This document shows, one piece after another, positions 1 to 9,633 of a stretch of DNA of 32,210 nt (positions are counted from its first letter, which is position 1; each line of letters starts with the position of its first letter). Source of the DNA: Chthoniobacter sp. (GTDB lineage: Bacteria; Verrucomicrobiota; Verrucomicrobiia; Chthoniobacterales; Chthoniobacteraceae); contig JAQGOK010000078.1 of the NCBI GenBank assembly GCA_028293645.1, positions 1-32,210 on the forward strand, written 5' to 3'. A model generated the notes under the pieces. It had not been told where the DNA came from and searched no databases. It saw only the letters and a program-made list of their open reading frames with translations. Both the position numbers and the translations under genes were made by a program.

Positions 1-2
1 GA

Positions 3-641
3 TTTGCCCAACTCGGGGCGCAACGAGCCGAACAGGCCCGGGCTGCAAATGCAGCACCTCAGGCTGCGCCGGGGGGATACTATGGGAGCCCGGAAGGCCG
101 GATGGAGATGGTGGATCCGGATAAGAAACTCTCCGCGGGTGATGAATTAACCTTCCAGATTGAAGAAGATCCGGACGGGGGCATGCCGCGGGTCGTTACA
201 GCGACGGGTGCGATCGAAGTTCCGGAACTCGGAAGGGTGCATGTGGCTGGTAAAACGACCAGCGAGGCCGCTGCAGAGATCAAACGCCTGCTTGAGAAGG
301 ACTACTATCACAAAGCAACCGTTCGGCTTTCGATTGATCGCGTAAATCGGAACACCGTCCGAGCGGGTCAGATCCTTCTGTCCGGAGAAGTCCGTGCAGT
401 CGGTTCCCTAGACTTAATCGCGGGCGAACCACTTACGATCAGTCAGGCGATCTTGAAAGCGGGTGGAGTGAGGGAGTTCGGAGACGACCGTCGCGTGCAG
501 GTAACCCGCAGTGAGGGCGGCGCGACCAGCAAACGGCTGATCGATGTCAAACGGATCCTCAAGAATGGCGATGTTCGAGACGACATCACGCTACAGGATG
601 GCGACCGTATCTTCGTCCCACGGGTTGGCTTCAAGTTCTAA
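3..641 (+). CDS. Polysaccharide export protein, Wza-like, SLBB/poly-export domains (5' truncated by window edge)
   Basis: Frame 3 stays open from base 3 (FAQLGAQRAEQARAANAAPQ...) into the listed 102..641 ORF. GDELTFQI, EVPELGRVHVAGKTTSEAAAEIKRLLE and LSGEVRAVGSLDLIAGEPLTISQAILKAGG resemble poly-export and SLBB segments. It sits directly upstream of a Wzc-like gene. Confidence 0.85.
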   Translation, partial: FAQLGAQRAEQARAANAAPQAAPGGYYGSPEGRMEMVDPDKKLSAGDELTFQIEEDPDGGMPRVVTATGAIEVPELGRVHVAGKTTSEAAAEIKRLLEKDYYHKATVRLSIDRVNRNTVRAGQILLSGEVRAVGSLDLIAGEPLTISQAILKAGGVREFGDDRRVQVTRSEGGATSKRLIDVKRILKNGDVRDDITLQDGDRIFVPRVGFKF

Positions 642-646
642 GCGTC

Positions 647-2776
647 ATGGACTCACCGAATCCACAAGCTCCATCCATGCCGTTTGGCGCCGCCCTAAGC
701 GTCAAGCTCTACCGTTATAAGACGCTGATCCGTCGCCGTTGGTGGATCTTGGCGCTGACCATCGGCCTCGGGCTCGGCTATCAGTCTTATCTGATCTTCA
801 CCAAGCCCCGGCTATTTGAGTCCGTCAGCCGACTTAATATCCGCGAGGAGTTAATCTCCGACTCCAAGGGCGGCTTTTCCGACACTACGGGTAACTTCTT
901 TGGCACCTCGATCGAGCAGATCAAAAGCCCGCTCGTGCAGGAAGGCGCCGCCCAGCGCGTAAAGCTCACCGCACCGGACTTGTCTGGCCAGGTGAGCGTG
1001 AGCGCTAACATTGTTCCGCGCAGCAATATCCTCGTGGTTAGCGGTCTTGGACGGGATCCGGAATACATCCCTAAGTTCATCGACGCGATGGTGGAAGAAT
1101 TCCTCCAGCACCGTTCCGAGAGCCGCAATGTCACCGGCAAGGATGTCATGCGGAGCCTCGAAGATCAGCGGAGAAGCAAAGAGAAGGAACTCGAGGAACA
1201 GAAGACGAAGCTTCAAGAGTTCACCGAGAAGAACAACATGTCCTTCTGGAACGACCAGGCAAAGAGCAACGCGGTCTTCCTGTCCGGCTTAAACAACAAG
1301 CAGGCGCAGCTTCAGAACGAACTGCAGCGGCTTGAAAACCTCACGCCGGATCAGCTGCTCACTACGCCGGCACAGAATGCCGCCCCTCGCGGAGCGCCGG
1401 TTAACCCTCCCGCCGATCGCACGGAGGCAGGAAATGCTGGTGCGCCGGCTGCTCCTTCGGGTGATTCATCTGATTCGAATGGCTCCTTCAACGCTGAACT
1501 CTACACGGAGTATCTGCGGAAGAGTCAGGAACTCAGTCAGCGCAAGGCAGACCTTGCGACCTGGAGCCTGGTTTGGAAACCGAAGCATCGGCGTTTGCAG
1601 ATGATTCAATCGGACATCTTTCGAATCACAAACGCGATCGACACGATCAAAGCTCAGAATCGTGAGATGACCGCTTCGCGAATTGTAACAGTGCAGGCGG
1701 AACTGAAGAGTATCGCGGCGAGCATTGAGACTTGGGAGAAGAAGGTCCTCGAAGCGAGCCGCAAAGACGCTGAATACCAGACCCGTGTCGGCGATGTTGC
1801 CCGGACTCAGAGCCAGCTGGAAAAGCTCATCGGAACCATGGCGACGATCGATGTCGGCACCAACACGAGCCCAGACCCTTGGGTCGTCATGCAGAAGGCT
1901 TCGAAAGCGGTGGAGGTGCCCCGCGGCGATACCAGGCATATCCTCACCGGTCTCCTGGGTGGCCTGGTAGTTGGGATGATCATTCTGTTGCTGCTGGATC
2001 GGAGCGATGACCGAGTGGCTTCGTCCACCGAAATGCTCGAGCACTTTGCGGAGCCGATTCTCGGACAGATTCCGAACGTCGCGGACACCCGCGAAGTAGC
2101 GGGCCTTCCTTTGCTTCAGTCGGAGGACGAGCGCTACACCTATGCGGAGGCTTTCCGCAGCTTGCGCTCGTCATTGATCTTCATGCCCAATCAAAGCGAG
2201 CTGAAGACGGTGTTAATCACCAGTGCGATCCCGAATGAAGGCAAATCGACCATCGCGAGTAATCTGGCGATCACCATGGCCGCCGCCGGCGCGCGCGTGC
2301 TTTTGGTGGATGCCGATCTGCGTCGCGGCGATCTCGCGGAACTCTTCAACCTCGATACTCAGACCGGCCTCACCAACATCCTGCGAGGTGAACTCGACTG
2401 GAGATCCGCAGTGATCGATACGCAATATCCGACGCTCTCGCTGATTCAGCGTGGTCCGGTGACCAACCAATCAGGCGAACTGTTACTCAAGCCGCTGTTG
2501 GTTTCGTTGCTGGAGCAATTCAAGGAATGCTACGATCTGACGATCTTCAATACCGCGCCCATTCTCGCGACTGACGATACGCCGACGCTCGCACCGAATT
2601 TCGATGGGGCTCTGATGGTGGTTCGCGCGCAATTCACTTCGGCACGGCTGACCCGCAACTCGCTAAACGCTCTATATCAACGGCAGGTCAATGTGCTCGG
2701 TTTGATCCTTAACTGCGTGGATACCGAGATGCCGGACTATCACTACTACCAATACTCGAAGTATTACGCGGCGTAA
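647..2776 (+). CDS. Wzc-like chain-length determinant / tyrosine autokinase (BY-kinase)
   Basis: N-terminal Wzz-type TM (RRRWWILALTIGLGLGY), coiled-coil periplasmic region, second TM, Walker A SAIPNEGKSTIASNLA, Walker A' VLLVDADLRRGDL, and C-terminal Tyr cluster DYHYYQYSKYYAA. Confidence 0.9.
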   Translation: MDSPNPQAPSMPFGAALSVKLYRYKTLIRRRWWILALTIGLGLGYQSYLIFTKPRLFESVSRLNIREELISDSKGGFSDTTGNFFGTSIEQIKSPLVQEGAAQRVKLTAPDLSGQVSVSANIVPRSNILVVSGLGRDPEYIPKFIDAMVEEFLQHRSESRNVTGKDVMRSLEDQRRSKEKELEEQKTKLQEFTEKNNMSFWNDQAKSNAVFLSGLNNKQAQLQNELQRLENLTPDQLLTTPAQNAAPRGAPVNPPADRTEAGNAGAPAAPSGDSSDSNGSFNAELYTEYLRKSQELSQRKADLATWSLVWKPKHRRLQMIQSDIFRITNAIDTIKAQNREMTASRIVTVQAELKSIAASIETWEKKVLEASRKDAEYQTRVGDVARTQSQLEKLIGTMATIDVGTNTSPDPWVVMQKASKAVEVPRGDTRHILTGLLGGLVVGMIILLLLDRSDDRVASSTEMLEHFAEPILGQIPNVADTREVAGLPLLQSEDERYTYAEAFRSLRSSLIFMPNQSELKTVLITSAIPNEGKSTIASNLAITMAAAGARVLLVDADLRRGDLAELFNLDTQTGLTNILRGELDWRSAVIDTQYPTLSLIQRGPVTNQSGELLLKPLLVSLLEQFKECYDLTIFNTAPILATDDTPTLAPNFDGALMVVRAQFTSARLTRNSLNALYQRQVNVLGLILNCVDTEMPDYHYYQYSKYYAA

Positions 2777-2816
2777 GCACGTCGGGTTTTGAACCAGGCT
2801 GCGGGGCTTGCCGAAA

Positions 2817-3842
2817 CTAGGCTCCCGTTCGACTTAGAAGATTCTGATAGAGAGCCACGTATTGCGGAGCGAGGCCGGGCCAGGCGAATCGCTCCCAAGC
2901 CCAACCGGAAAGTGCCTGTCGCTGGATGGCGGAGTGTCGGCCTCCCGCAAAGAAGCGCGCAACCTGTTGGGCGACGCTTTTGACAGTCGGCGCTGCGATG
3001 TAGCCGCGACCGATTTCCAGCTCGGATTTCCAAGGCGTATCGATGGTGGTGAGCACGGGCGTGCCGACCTGGCAGGCTTCCAGAACGGCGAGTCCGAAAT
3101 TCTCCGAGTGCGTCGGCAGGCAAAACAGGTCTGCGCCTTGGAAGTATTTCCACCGGGCATCGCCCCACACCGGGCCGACCCAATCGATGCGTGGCAGGCG
3201 GGCGGCATGATCAGCCGCAAACCGCTTGAGGGATTCGACGTAAACAGGATCGCCGTCACCAACAATCACGAGTCGTAGCACTGCCGGCCACTTCATGCCG
3301 GCAAGTGCGCGGAGCAGCAGATCGAGCCCCTTTTTGACGTGAATGCGCGAAAGAAAAAGCAGCACCAGCTCTTCCGGCGCCCAGCCGAGTTCGACCCGCG
3401 CAGGACCATAGGCGGGCCGCGCGTCTCCGGATAGGCCGAGAGGAAGCGACTCGACGCGCTGTTGTGGCAGCATGGTCCGGAGACGTTGCGCTTCAGCAGG
3501 AGCCGTCGCGAGCAAAGCGCCGGCCCGGGCCAGGTGTCGTTTTTCGAAGAGCTGGAAGTAAGGCCACTTTTTCCACCACTTGTGACGCCAAGCCCACGGC
3601 TCCAGCATGCCATGAGGCGAGACGAGATAGGGGATGCCGCGTCGGCGACAGTCTTCGGCGATTGCGAGATGTTGCCGCTGCCATAGGCCGTGGAAATGCA
3701 CGAGATGCGCTTCTTGATCGGCACTCGGTTCATCGAAGACGCCGACACCGTGGCTCTTCAAGGCGGCGCTGAGTCCCTGAATTGCGGCGTCCAAGCCTCC
3801 GATTCGTTGGGCAGCAGGCGGTTGGCAAAAGCGAACCTTCAC
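2817..3842 (-). CDS. Glycosyltransferase family 4
   Basis: MKVRFCQPPAAQRIGGLDAAIQGL..., VSPHGMLEPWAWRHKWWKK, LPLG, LLFLSRIHVKKGLDLLLRA, CLPTHSENFGLAVLEACQVGTPVLTT: GT4 C-terminal signature. Confidence 0.9.
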   Translation of the reverse strand: MKVRFCQPPAAQRIGGLDAAIQGLSAALKSHGVGVFDEPSADQEAHLVHFHGLWQRQHLAIAEDCRRRGIPYLVSPHGMLEPWAWRHKWWKKWPYFQLFEKRHLARAGALLATAPAEAQRLRTMLPQQRVESLPLGLSGDARPAYGPARVELGWAPEELVLLFLSRIHVKKGLDLLLRALAGMKWPAVLRLVIVGDGDPVYVESLKRFAADHAARLPRIDWVGPVWGDARWKYFQGADLFCLPTHSENFGLAVLEACQVGTPVLTTIDTPWKSELEIGRGYIAAPTVKSVAQQVARFFAGGRHSAIQRQALSGWAWERFAWPGLAPQYVALYQNLLSRTGA

Positions 3843-4990
3843 GCGCGCATTCTCACCGACTCTTCATAGAGCGCTTCGTATCGCGCGGCCATCGTGCCGA
3901 AGGAAAATTCCTCCTCGGCGAGTCTGCGTGCGGCGGAGCCGAGGGCAGCGCGAGCTTCGGGAGTGTGGAGCGGCCGCAGCCACTCGACTCCGTCGTTCAC
4001 TGCGACCGCGGTGTGCGCACCGAGAAAGGGCATTTCCGCGAGCAGGTTCTCGCTGATCGCGCAGGGCAGGGCAGCGGACATTGCTTCGAGGATCGCCAGC
4101 GGCAATCCCTCGTACTCCGCCACGTGCAGAAACACGTCGGCAGCGAGCAACAGCGACGCGACATCCTTTTGCCAATCGAGCCGACGGACAAACGCGCCGA
4201 GCTCATGCGCCGCGAGCCAATCGTCCCATTCTCCAGCCAGCGGGCCGTCACCGACCCAAAGGAACCGCGCTTGTGGCATCACCCGGAGCACACGCTGGGC
4301 GGTCTCGAGAAAGGTGAGGGGACGCTTCTGCGGAACAAGGCGGCCGACGGCGACGAAGAGCAGTTGATCCGGGGTGACGCCGAATTCTTCACGTCGATTG
4401 CGGGCGCTTTCGCGCCGGGACAGATCGAGGAGCGGAACGCCATTCGGAATCACCCGCGTCCGCGACGAAGCTCCGATGAACTCCGCTAGATCGGTCCGGC
4501 GTTTCTCCAGAACCGCGACGAGCAAGCCTCCGTAGGCTTTGAGCGCCCGACGCGCGACCCAGTCCCGGGGAGCGGCGAGTTGCGCGCGCAAATAGCGGGC
4601 GCTTTGGGTTAGGTGAACCGTTGCAAGGTGCGCGCAGCCGCTGGCTTCTGCAGCCTGCAACAAGTCCAGGCCGTCCTCCAGATTCTGTTTGTTCACGTGG
4701 ATCACGTCCGGTGCGATCTGCCGCCATTCGGCAGCGATCCGGCTCGCCGTGGTGGCATCAAAATAGGAGGTCAGCGAACGGCCACGGCGATCGTAGGTGT
4801 TGGCGTATGGCGAGCGAACCACCGGGCCAATCGTCGCGAAGTCTGAAGCAAGCTCATCCATTCGCGGATGAGATGACGCCCAAAGTGTGACGTCATGCCC
4901 ACGCTCCACCAGCGCGCGCCCCAGATAGAGCAGGTAGAGTTCGCCGCCGCCGTGTGAACCGGAGCTGCTGCTCGCGAGCAACACCTTCAT
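3839..4990 (-). CDS. Glycosyltransferase family 4
   Basis: The likely start is MKVLLASSSSGSHGGGELYLLYLGRAL at 4990, not the ORF-track start 5050; this gives a 4-bp overlap with the upstream gene. VAVGRLVPQKRPLTFLETA and LHVAEYEGLPLAILEAMSAALPC. Confidence 0.9.
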   Translation of the reverse strand: MKVLLASSSSGSHGGGELYLLYLGRALVERGHDVTLWASSHPRMDELASDFATIGPVVRSPYANTYDRRGRSLTSYFDATTASRIAAEWRQIAPDVIHVNKQNLEDGLDLLQAAEASGCAHLATVHLTQSARYLRAQLAAPRDWVARRALKAYGGLLVAVLEKRRTDLAEFIGASSRTRVIPNGVPLLDLSRRESARNRREEFGVTPDQLLFVAVGRLVPQKRPLTFLETAQRVLRVMPQARFLWVGDGPLAGEWDDWLAAHELGAFVRRLDWQKDVASLLLAADVFLHVAEYEGLPLAILEAMSAALPCAISENLLAEMPFLGAHTAVAVNDGVEWLRPLHTPEARAALGSAARRLAEEEFSFGTMAARYEALYEESVRMRA

Positions 4991-6048
4991 GCCGCCAGCA
5001 CCTCGCGCAGTGCCTCCACCCACTTCCGCGCGCCGACTTCCGGCTGCCAATCAGGAGCCTTCGCGCGCGAGGCGGCGGCCCACGATTCGACGAGATCCGG
5101 CCGCTCGATCAGACGCTGCATCGCGTCGGTCAACGACCCGACGTCCCCCGCGCGGAAGCGGACTCCATTGACGCCGGTCTCGATCAGATCGTTCGCTGCG
5201 CCCACACCATCGGAGCAGAGCAGCGGGAGGCCTGCGCCGATTGCCTGGTTGACCACCACGCCCCAGCCATCGTGGCGGCTCGGCAGCACGAACACGTCGG
5301 CTTGCGCGAAAAGGCCCGGCAATTCCTCCGGCGAGTGAAATCCGGCATAGGTGATTTTTGCCCGGACGGATTCGGGGAGTGGAGCGAGCATCCCGGGCAA
5401 GTCAGCCTCCCGACCGACCAGAAGGAGTCGCGCACCTTGCAAGCTCGCAAATGCCGTGAGCAGGAGATCCACCCCTTTGCGCGCAATCATCTGGCCGCAA
5501 AAGAGGAACACCAAATCACCGTCCCGGCGTGGTGTTTTGGGGGCGGCGATGAATGGTTGAAGATCGCAGTAGTAGGGAATGCAGAAACTCTGCGGCTCCG
5601 GAAACCGGGCGTGATAGTCGCGTTGCGCGGCGGTGCCGATCGCAGCGATTGCGGCCGCTTCATGCAAGGGTCGCCGAAGCACGCCGAGGACGCCGGCGCG
5701 ATGGCCGAGTTGCTCGCCCCAGAAAACCCACCGTCGCCGACGCAGCCGGACTCGCATCAGGCTCTGCGCCGTCACCGACATGAGCGTGTTCAGCACAAAA
5801 ACGTCGGCGCTTTCGGCGCTCGGCAGGCGCCAGTTCAGGTGACAACGCGCCCCACGCAGCGGAAACCAAAAGCCCGGCATGATGCGTTCGTAAGGCGCGA
5901 GCGGCTTTTCGGGCCACGGCGAATCCGGCGCCGACGCTTCCAGGTAGCAGACTGAGAGAGTGATCTCCGGCTGCTCGGACAACGCACGAAAGAGATCACG
6001 CTGATAAGGCGACGGCACCACGGAGACAAAAGTCGCGCGGATGGTCAT
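4987..6048 (-). CDS. Glycosyltransferase family 4
   Basis: Start MTIRATFVSVVPSPYQRDLFRALSEQPEI at 6048. FLFCGQMIARKGVDLLLTAFASL and VFVLPSRHDGWGVVVNQAIGAGLPLLCSDGVGA. Confidence 0.9.
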   Translation of the reverse strand: MTIRATFVSVVPSPYQRDLFRALSEQPEITLSVCYLEASAPDSPWPEKPLAPYERIMPGFWFPLRGARCHLNWRLPSAESADVFVLNTLMSVTAQSLMRVRLRRRRWVFWGEQLGHRAGVLGVLRRPLHEAAAIAAIGTAAQRDYHARFPEPQSFCIPYYCDLQPFIAAPKTPRRDGDLVFLFCGQMIARKGVDLLLTAFASLQGARLLLVGREADLPGMLAPLPESVRAKITYAGFHSPEELPGLFAQADVFVLPSRHDGWGVVVNQAIGAGLPLLCSDGVGAANDLIETGVNGVRFRAGDVGSLTDAMQRLIERPDLVESWAAASRAKAPDWQPEVGARKWVEALREVLAA

Positions 6049-7595
6049 AGCTGCGGTTTGCGAATGGCGGGAACCGGGCGTCCGCGCCCCGCAGGCTGCT
6101 GCGGAATGAGCAGCCGTTGGAGTAGCCGGTGAGCCTGCCGTGCGAGCACCCGCGCCGCATAAGTGCAAATCACCAAAGCCGCGATCGTCGGCAGCAGCGC
6201 CGTGGTGAACACGAGCATCGAGCGCATCGAAATGACTGCCGCGAAAAAGCCGGAGGCGTAAATCAAAAGCCCGAGCTCCGAGTTGCGCGGGGAATAGAGG
6301 AAGCTCCACCAGCCGGTCATCGCACCAAACGCGAGGCCAATCACGAACACGACCACCTCGCCGCCGGACATGTATGCTTCGCCGGCGAAGCTGGCGGCGA
6401 TGGTGAGACCCTCAACACCGAGCGCGTCTTCGATGGAAGCGCTGAGGCCCTCCGGCTTGCCCGGCCAGACCGCGCGAGGGATCGGGCGGATCAGTGCCTG
6501 AATCGGAATCTCCCAGCCGAGATACGGGAGCAGGTTGGGAAAGACCTCCGTCAACTTTCCGATCGCATACAGATTGTAGTCGATGAAGAGCGACTTCTCC
6601 GCCTGCTCCACTCCGCGCAGGGCGCCCGCGAGGTAATTGTTCAGACCGACGGTGCGAAAGCGCAGCATGAAAACGGTCGCGATGATCATGAAGAGCGCGC
6701 AACCCGCCGAGAGGAGGATCAGCTCCTTCTTTCTTCCAGGAGGAACCGCGAACGCATAGCCGATCAGGAAGGTGACAAGGTAGGACGCGAACACGTTCCT
6801 GGTGCCGCTGGAGAAAGCGAAAAAGAACGTGAACGCGAGCGCCGCCATGATCAGCACCAACTGCGCTTTCGGGTAACGATGACGTCGCGCGAGGATGATA
6901 CCCGCCAGCGGCGGCAGGAGATAGAGCAACAGTCCAAGCTCCACGAGCAGCGCCTTCCAGTCGCCGAGCCGACCTCGCGCCCACGGCTGCGAGAACCGTG
7001 GCTCCATCATGAAGTGGATCACCTTCGCGATGTTGAAATCGACCGCGATCAGCATGTGCAGATAGCCCAGACCGAAGCAGAACCAGAAGATGAAGAGCAG
7101 CCACGCCGCCGGCACTTCGCGGGTCAGCGCGTCGCCGAAGGGCTGGCGCTTGGGTCTGAAACAATGCCGGCCGATCAGGAGTCCGGCGAATCCGACGAGC
7201 ACGACGATCGAGGCCTTGTAAGCAGACACTCGGGCGATCAGTCCGTCGAAATCCGGCTGCGGAAACAGGAATTCGAAAAAGGTGAGGAAGTAGAAAGCGA
7301 GGATCGCCATCACGTCCGCGCGGACCAGATTGCGAAAGCCGCCGCGGTGCAGATCGGCCCCAACCGTGAAGCCGAGGCTGATCGCCACACCGATCGCAGC
7401 GAAGCGCCCCACGTCCGAAGGCAGGGTACCTTGCAAGCCCAGGCCGGTAAGAAAGATCCCGATCAATGCGGCGAGAGTGCCGGACGCCACTGCCTGCGGC
7501 ACTTCCTCCACCGCCGTTTGCACGGGAGCGGGCGCATGTGGACGCATGCCTGGCGGGCCGTTCAGGCGATGTTTCGGTCGCGGAAAGATGTTCAT
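6045..7595 (-). CDS. Polytopic membrane protein, probable Wzy-like polysaccharide polymerase
   Basis: Start MNIFPRPKHRLNGPPG at 7595. Many hydrophobic helices, position inside a glycosyltransferase operon, and no transporter signature. Confidence 0.7.
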   Translation of the reverse strand: MNIFPRPKHRLNGPPGMRPHAPAPVQTAVEEVPQAVASGTLAALIGIFLTGLGLQGTLPSDVGRFAAIGVAISLGFTVGADLHRGGFRNLVRADVMAILAFYFLTFFEFLFPQPDFDGLIARVSAYKASIVVLVGFAGLLIGRHCFRPKRQPFGDALTREVPAAWLLFIFWFCFGLGYLHMLIAVDFNIAKVIHFMMEPRFSQPWARGRLGDWKALLVELGLLLYLLPPLAGIILARRHRYPKAQLVLIMAALAFTFFFAFSSGTRNVFASYLVTFLIGYAFAVPPGRKKELILLSAGCALFMIIATVFMLRFRTVGLNNYLAGALRGVEQAEKSLFIDYNLYAIGKLTEVFPNLLPYLGWEIPIQALIRPIPRAVWPGKPEGLSASIEDALGVEGLTIAASFAGEAYMSGGEVVVFVIGLAFGAMTGWWSFLYSPRNSELGLLIYASGFFAAVISMRSMLVFTTALLPTIAALVICTYAARVLARQAHRLLQRLLIPQQPAGRGRPVPAIRKPQL

Positions 7596-8719
7596 GAAAG
7601 GCTGGCTCGGCTGTGCTCGAGAAGCTTCTGCGCGGGCGCGTCCCAGGTGAAGGACTCGGAAAGCCGGCGCGGATGTTCGGACCACCATTGCAGCTCCGAA
7701 GCAAGCGCGGCGACATCGCTGACGGGAAAGATCGAGCCGTTTTCGCGATGCCGGACGAGGTCCTTCCCGCCCACACGATCACTCACGATCACCGGCGTGC
7801 CGCAGTTCAGAGCCTGGGGAACGACCAATCCAAAACCCTCCTCGAGCGACGGGAGGACCAAAACGGAAGCGGACCGGAAAGCCTCTGCCAGCCTTGATTG
7901 CGAGACTGCGCCATGGAATCGAAGTGGCGTTACGCATTGGTAAGCTGCCAGATCAGCGTCCGCTTCGCCGAGCCTTGCGCCATACAGATCCACCTGCCAG
8001 TCCGTGCGCGCACATTGCGTCAGCGCTTCCAGGAAAGTCTTGAGCCCTTTGCGCACGCCAATCTGGCCGGCGAACGCGATGCGGAACGTGTGGGAAGTCG
8101 TCGCGTTTTCAGGCGCGAAGATCTGTGGGTCCGCGCCATACGGCACCACCCAGATCCGACTGGTGTCGATGCCCTCCCCGACCAATTGATCGCGAACGAC
8201 TGTGGACGCGGCGCAGTGCCAGTCGGCATGTGCGTACTCCTCCTCCTCCCGGGCGAAATAGGCGTCGTCGTACGGACACACCTCGGAGAGCTTCAGGCCG
8301 ACGCGCGCATACTCCGGCTCCATGATTTTCACCCACTGTCGCACCGGACCAGTGGCGTGATTGAGCACGGTGGCGATGCCACGGCGTCGCGCAGCGCGGA
8401 AGGTCTGCAAACATTGGCCAGGCAAGCCGTGGATAAAATCGCACTGGCTCAGGTTTCCGCTTACCCATCGATCGAAGCCGCGATCCTGCCAGAGGAAAAG
8501 CCGCCGTGAGCTGGGGCGCCAGCCTTCGGGCACATACTTGAGCAGACCGTAAACCACGTTCGTCCGCAGACTGTGGGCGCGCACTTTCATCGCCGGCGCA
8601 GGCGCAAGCTTCCACCTTGGATAACCCGAGTAGTAGCAGCCGAGCGCACCCGTGCGGGCAAGTTCCTGCGCGAGCGGGAACACGTGACATGGATTGGTCG
8701 CGGCGAAGGAAATCGTCAC
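7592..8719 (-). CDS. Glycosyltransferase family 4
   Basis: Probable GTG start (MTISFAATNPCHVFPLAQELART) at 8719, overlapping the upstream stop as GTGA. IAFAGQIGVRKGLKTFLEAL and VLVLPSLEEGFGLVVPQALNCGTPVIVSDRVGGKDLV. Confidence 0.87.
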   Translation of the reverse strand: MTISFAATNPCHVFPLAQELARTGALGCYYSGYPRWKLAPAPAMKVRAHSLRTNVVYGLLKYVPEGWRPSSRRLFLWQDRGFDRWVSGNLSQCDFIHGLPGQCLQTFRAARRRGIATVLNHATGPVRQWVKIMEPEYARVGLKLSEVCPYDDAYFAREEEEYAHADWHCAASTVVRDQLVGEGIDTSRIWVVPYGADPQIFAPENATTSHTFRIAFAGQIGVRKGLKTFLEALTQCARTDWQVDLYGARLGEADADLAAYQCVTPLRFHGAVSQSRLAEAFRSASVLVLPSLEEGFGLVVPQALNCGTPVIVSDRVGGKDLVRHRENGSIFPVSDVAALASELQWWSEHPRRLSESFTWDAPAQKLLEHSRASLS

Positions 8720-9633
8720 GTGGCGCGTCCTCCGAATTCGCGCAGCCACTCTGCCTCGCTGGTCAACGGACGCCGCTGCAAACGCATCCACGCTACATAT
8801 TGCCGCCACGGAATGGGAGCACGCACCGCCAGGCATTTCCGCACACCGCGTGCGGCTGCAAACCACCACGCCGGCTCCTGCCAGACCCACGATGCGCCTC
8901 TGCTGACGGCATACCCGAATTGCCGGATAATCCGAAACGCAGCGACCGCGAAAAGCTGTGGCAGAGGACATCGCATCAGCACGCTCCATAGCTCGTTCCG
9001 TGCGTGTCGCTGATGTGTGCGCCTTTCATTGCGTTGTGCGGCGGTGAAGTGATGCCGGACGAGCAGGGACGGAACCTGGCGCACCTGCCAACCGGCGGCG
9101 ACGCAGCGCAACGCGAAGTCCGGTTCTTCATAGGCGTGAAAGAAGAAGTCGGGGTAGCTGCCGAGCGCGAGAAAAGCGGTCCGCCGAATCGCCGCGCCTG
9201 AGTTGGCGAAGCTGCCGACGAAGAGGGGTGGACCGAAATCAGGGGCGGTAAGCGTGTCCGGAAACTCATCACTGCGTTGCGGAAACGATGCCACCGCAAG
9301 CGTGGGATTATCTTCAAAAAGCCCGCGAACCTCGCTGATGAACCGGGTATCCAACGGATAGCTGTCGTCATCCAGGCTCACAAAAATGTCGCTGTTGGAA
9401 GCGGTGGCGAGCGCATTGCGAGACGGGATCGAGCCGCGGGCAATCTCGTGCACAATCAGGCGCGCTTCGGGATGCGCGGTGGCGAGCCATTCCGGCGTGC
9501 CGTCCACGCAGCCATCCGCGGCGATCAGGATTTCATCGGGGGCGGGATCGAGGCGAGCCAGCGCAGCGAGCGTCCGCGCGAGATCATCGCGGCGGTTGTG
9601 CGTGGTGATGCAGATGCCGACGCGCAAATTCAT
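8716..9633 (-). CDS. Glycosyltransferase family 2
   Basis: VGICITTHNRRDDLARTLAALARLDPAPDEILIAADGCVDGTPEW, FVSLDDDSYP: GT-A nucleotide-binding fold with a DxD-like motif. Confidence 0.9.
   Translation of the reverse strand: MNLRVGICITTHNRRDDLARTLAALARLDPAPDEILIAADGCVDGTPEWLATAHPEARLIVHEIARGSIPSRNALATASNSDIFVSLDDDSYPLDTRFISEVRGLFEDNPTLAVASFPQRSDEFPDTLTAPDFGPPLFVGSFANSGAAIRRTAFLALGSYPDFFFHAYEEPDFALRCVAAGWQVRQVPSLLVRHHFTAAQRNERRTHQRHARNELWSVLMRCPLPQLFAVAAFRIIRQFGYAVSRGASWVWQEPAWWFAAARGVRKCLAVRAPIPWRQYVAWMRLQRRPLTSEAEWLREFGGRAT

Noticed and set aside
4954-5955. 333-aa + strand ORF antisense to a GT4 gene
   Set aside because: Shadow ORF of the 4987..6048 glycosyltransferase; no coherent domain signature.
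6129-7943. 604-aa + strand ORF antisense to the Wzy-like and GT4 genes
   Set aside because: Composition is extremely Arg/Glu/His/Asp-rich with no domain-like pattern. It is the shadow frame of well-supported minus-strand genes in high-GC DNA.
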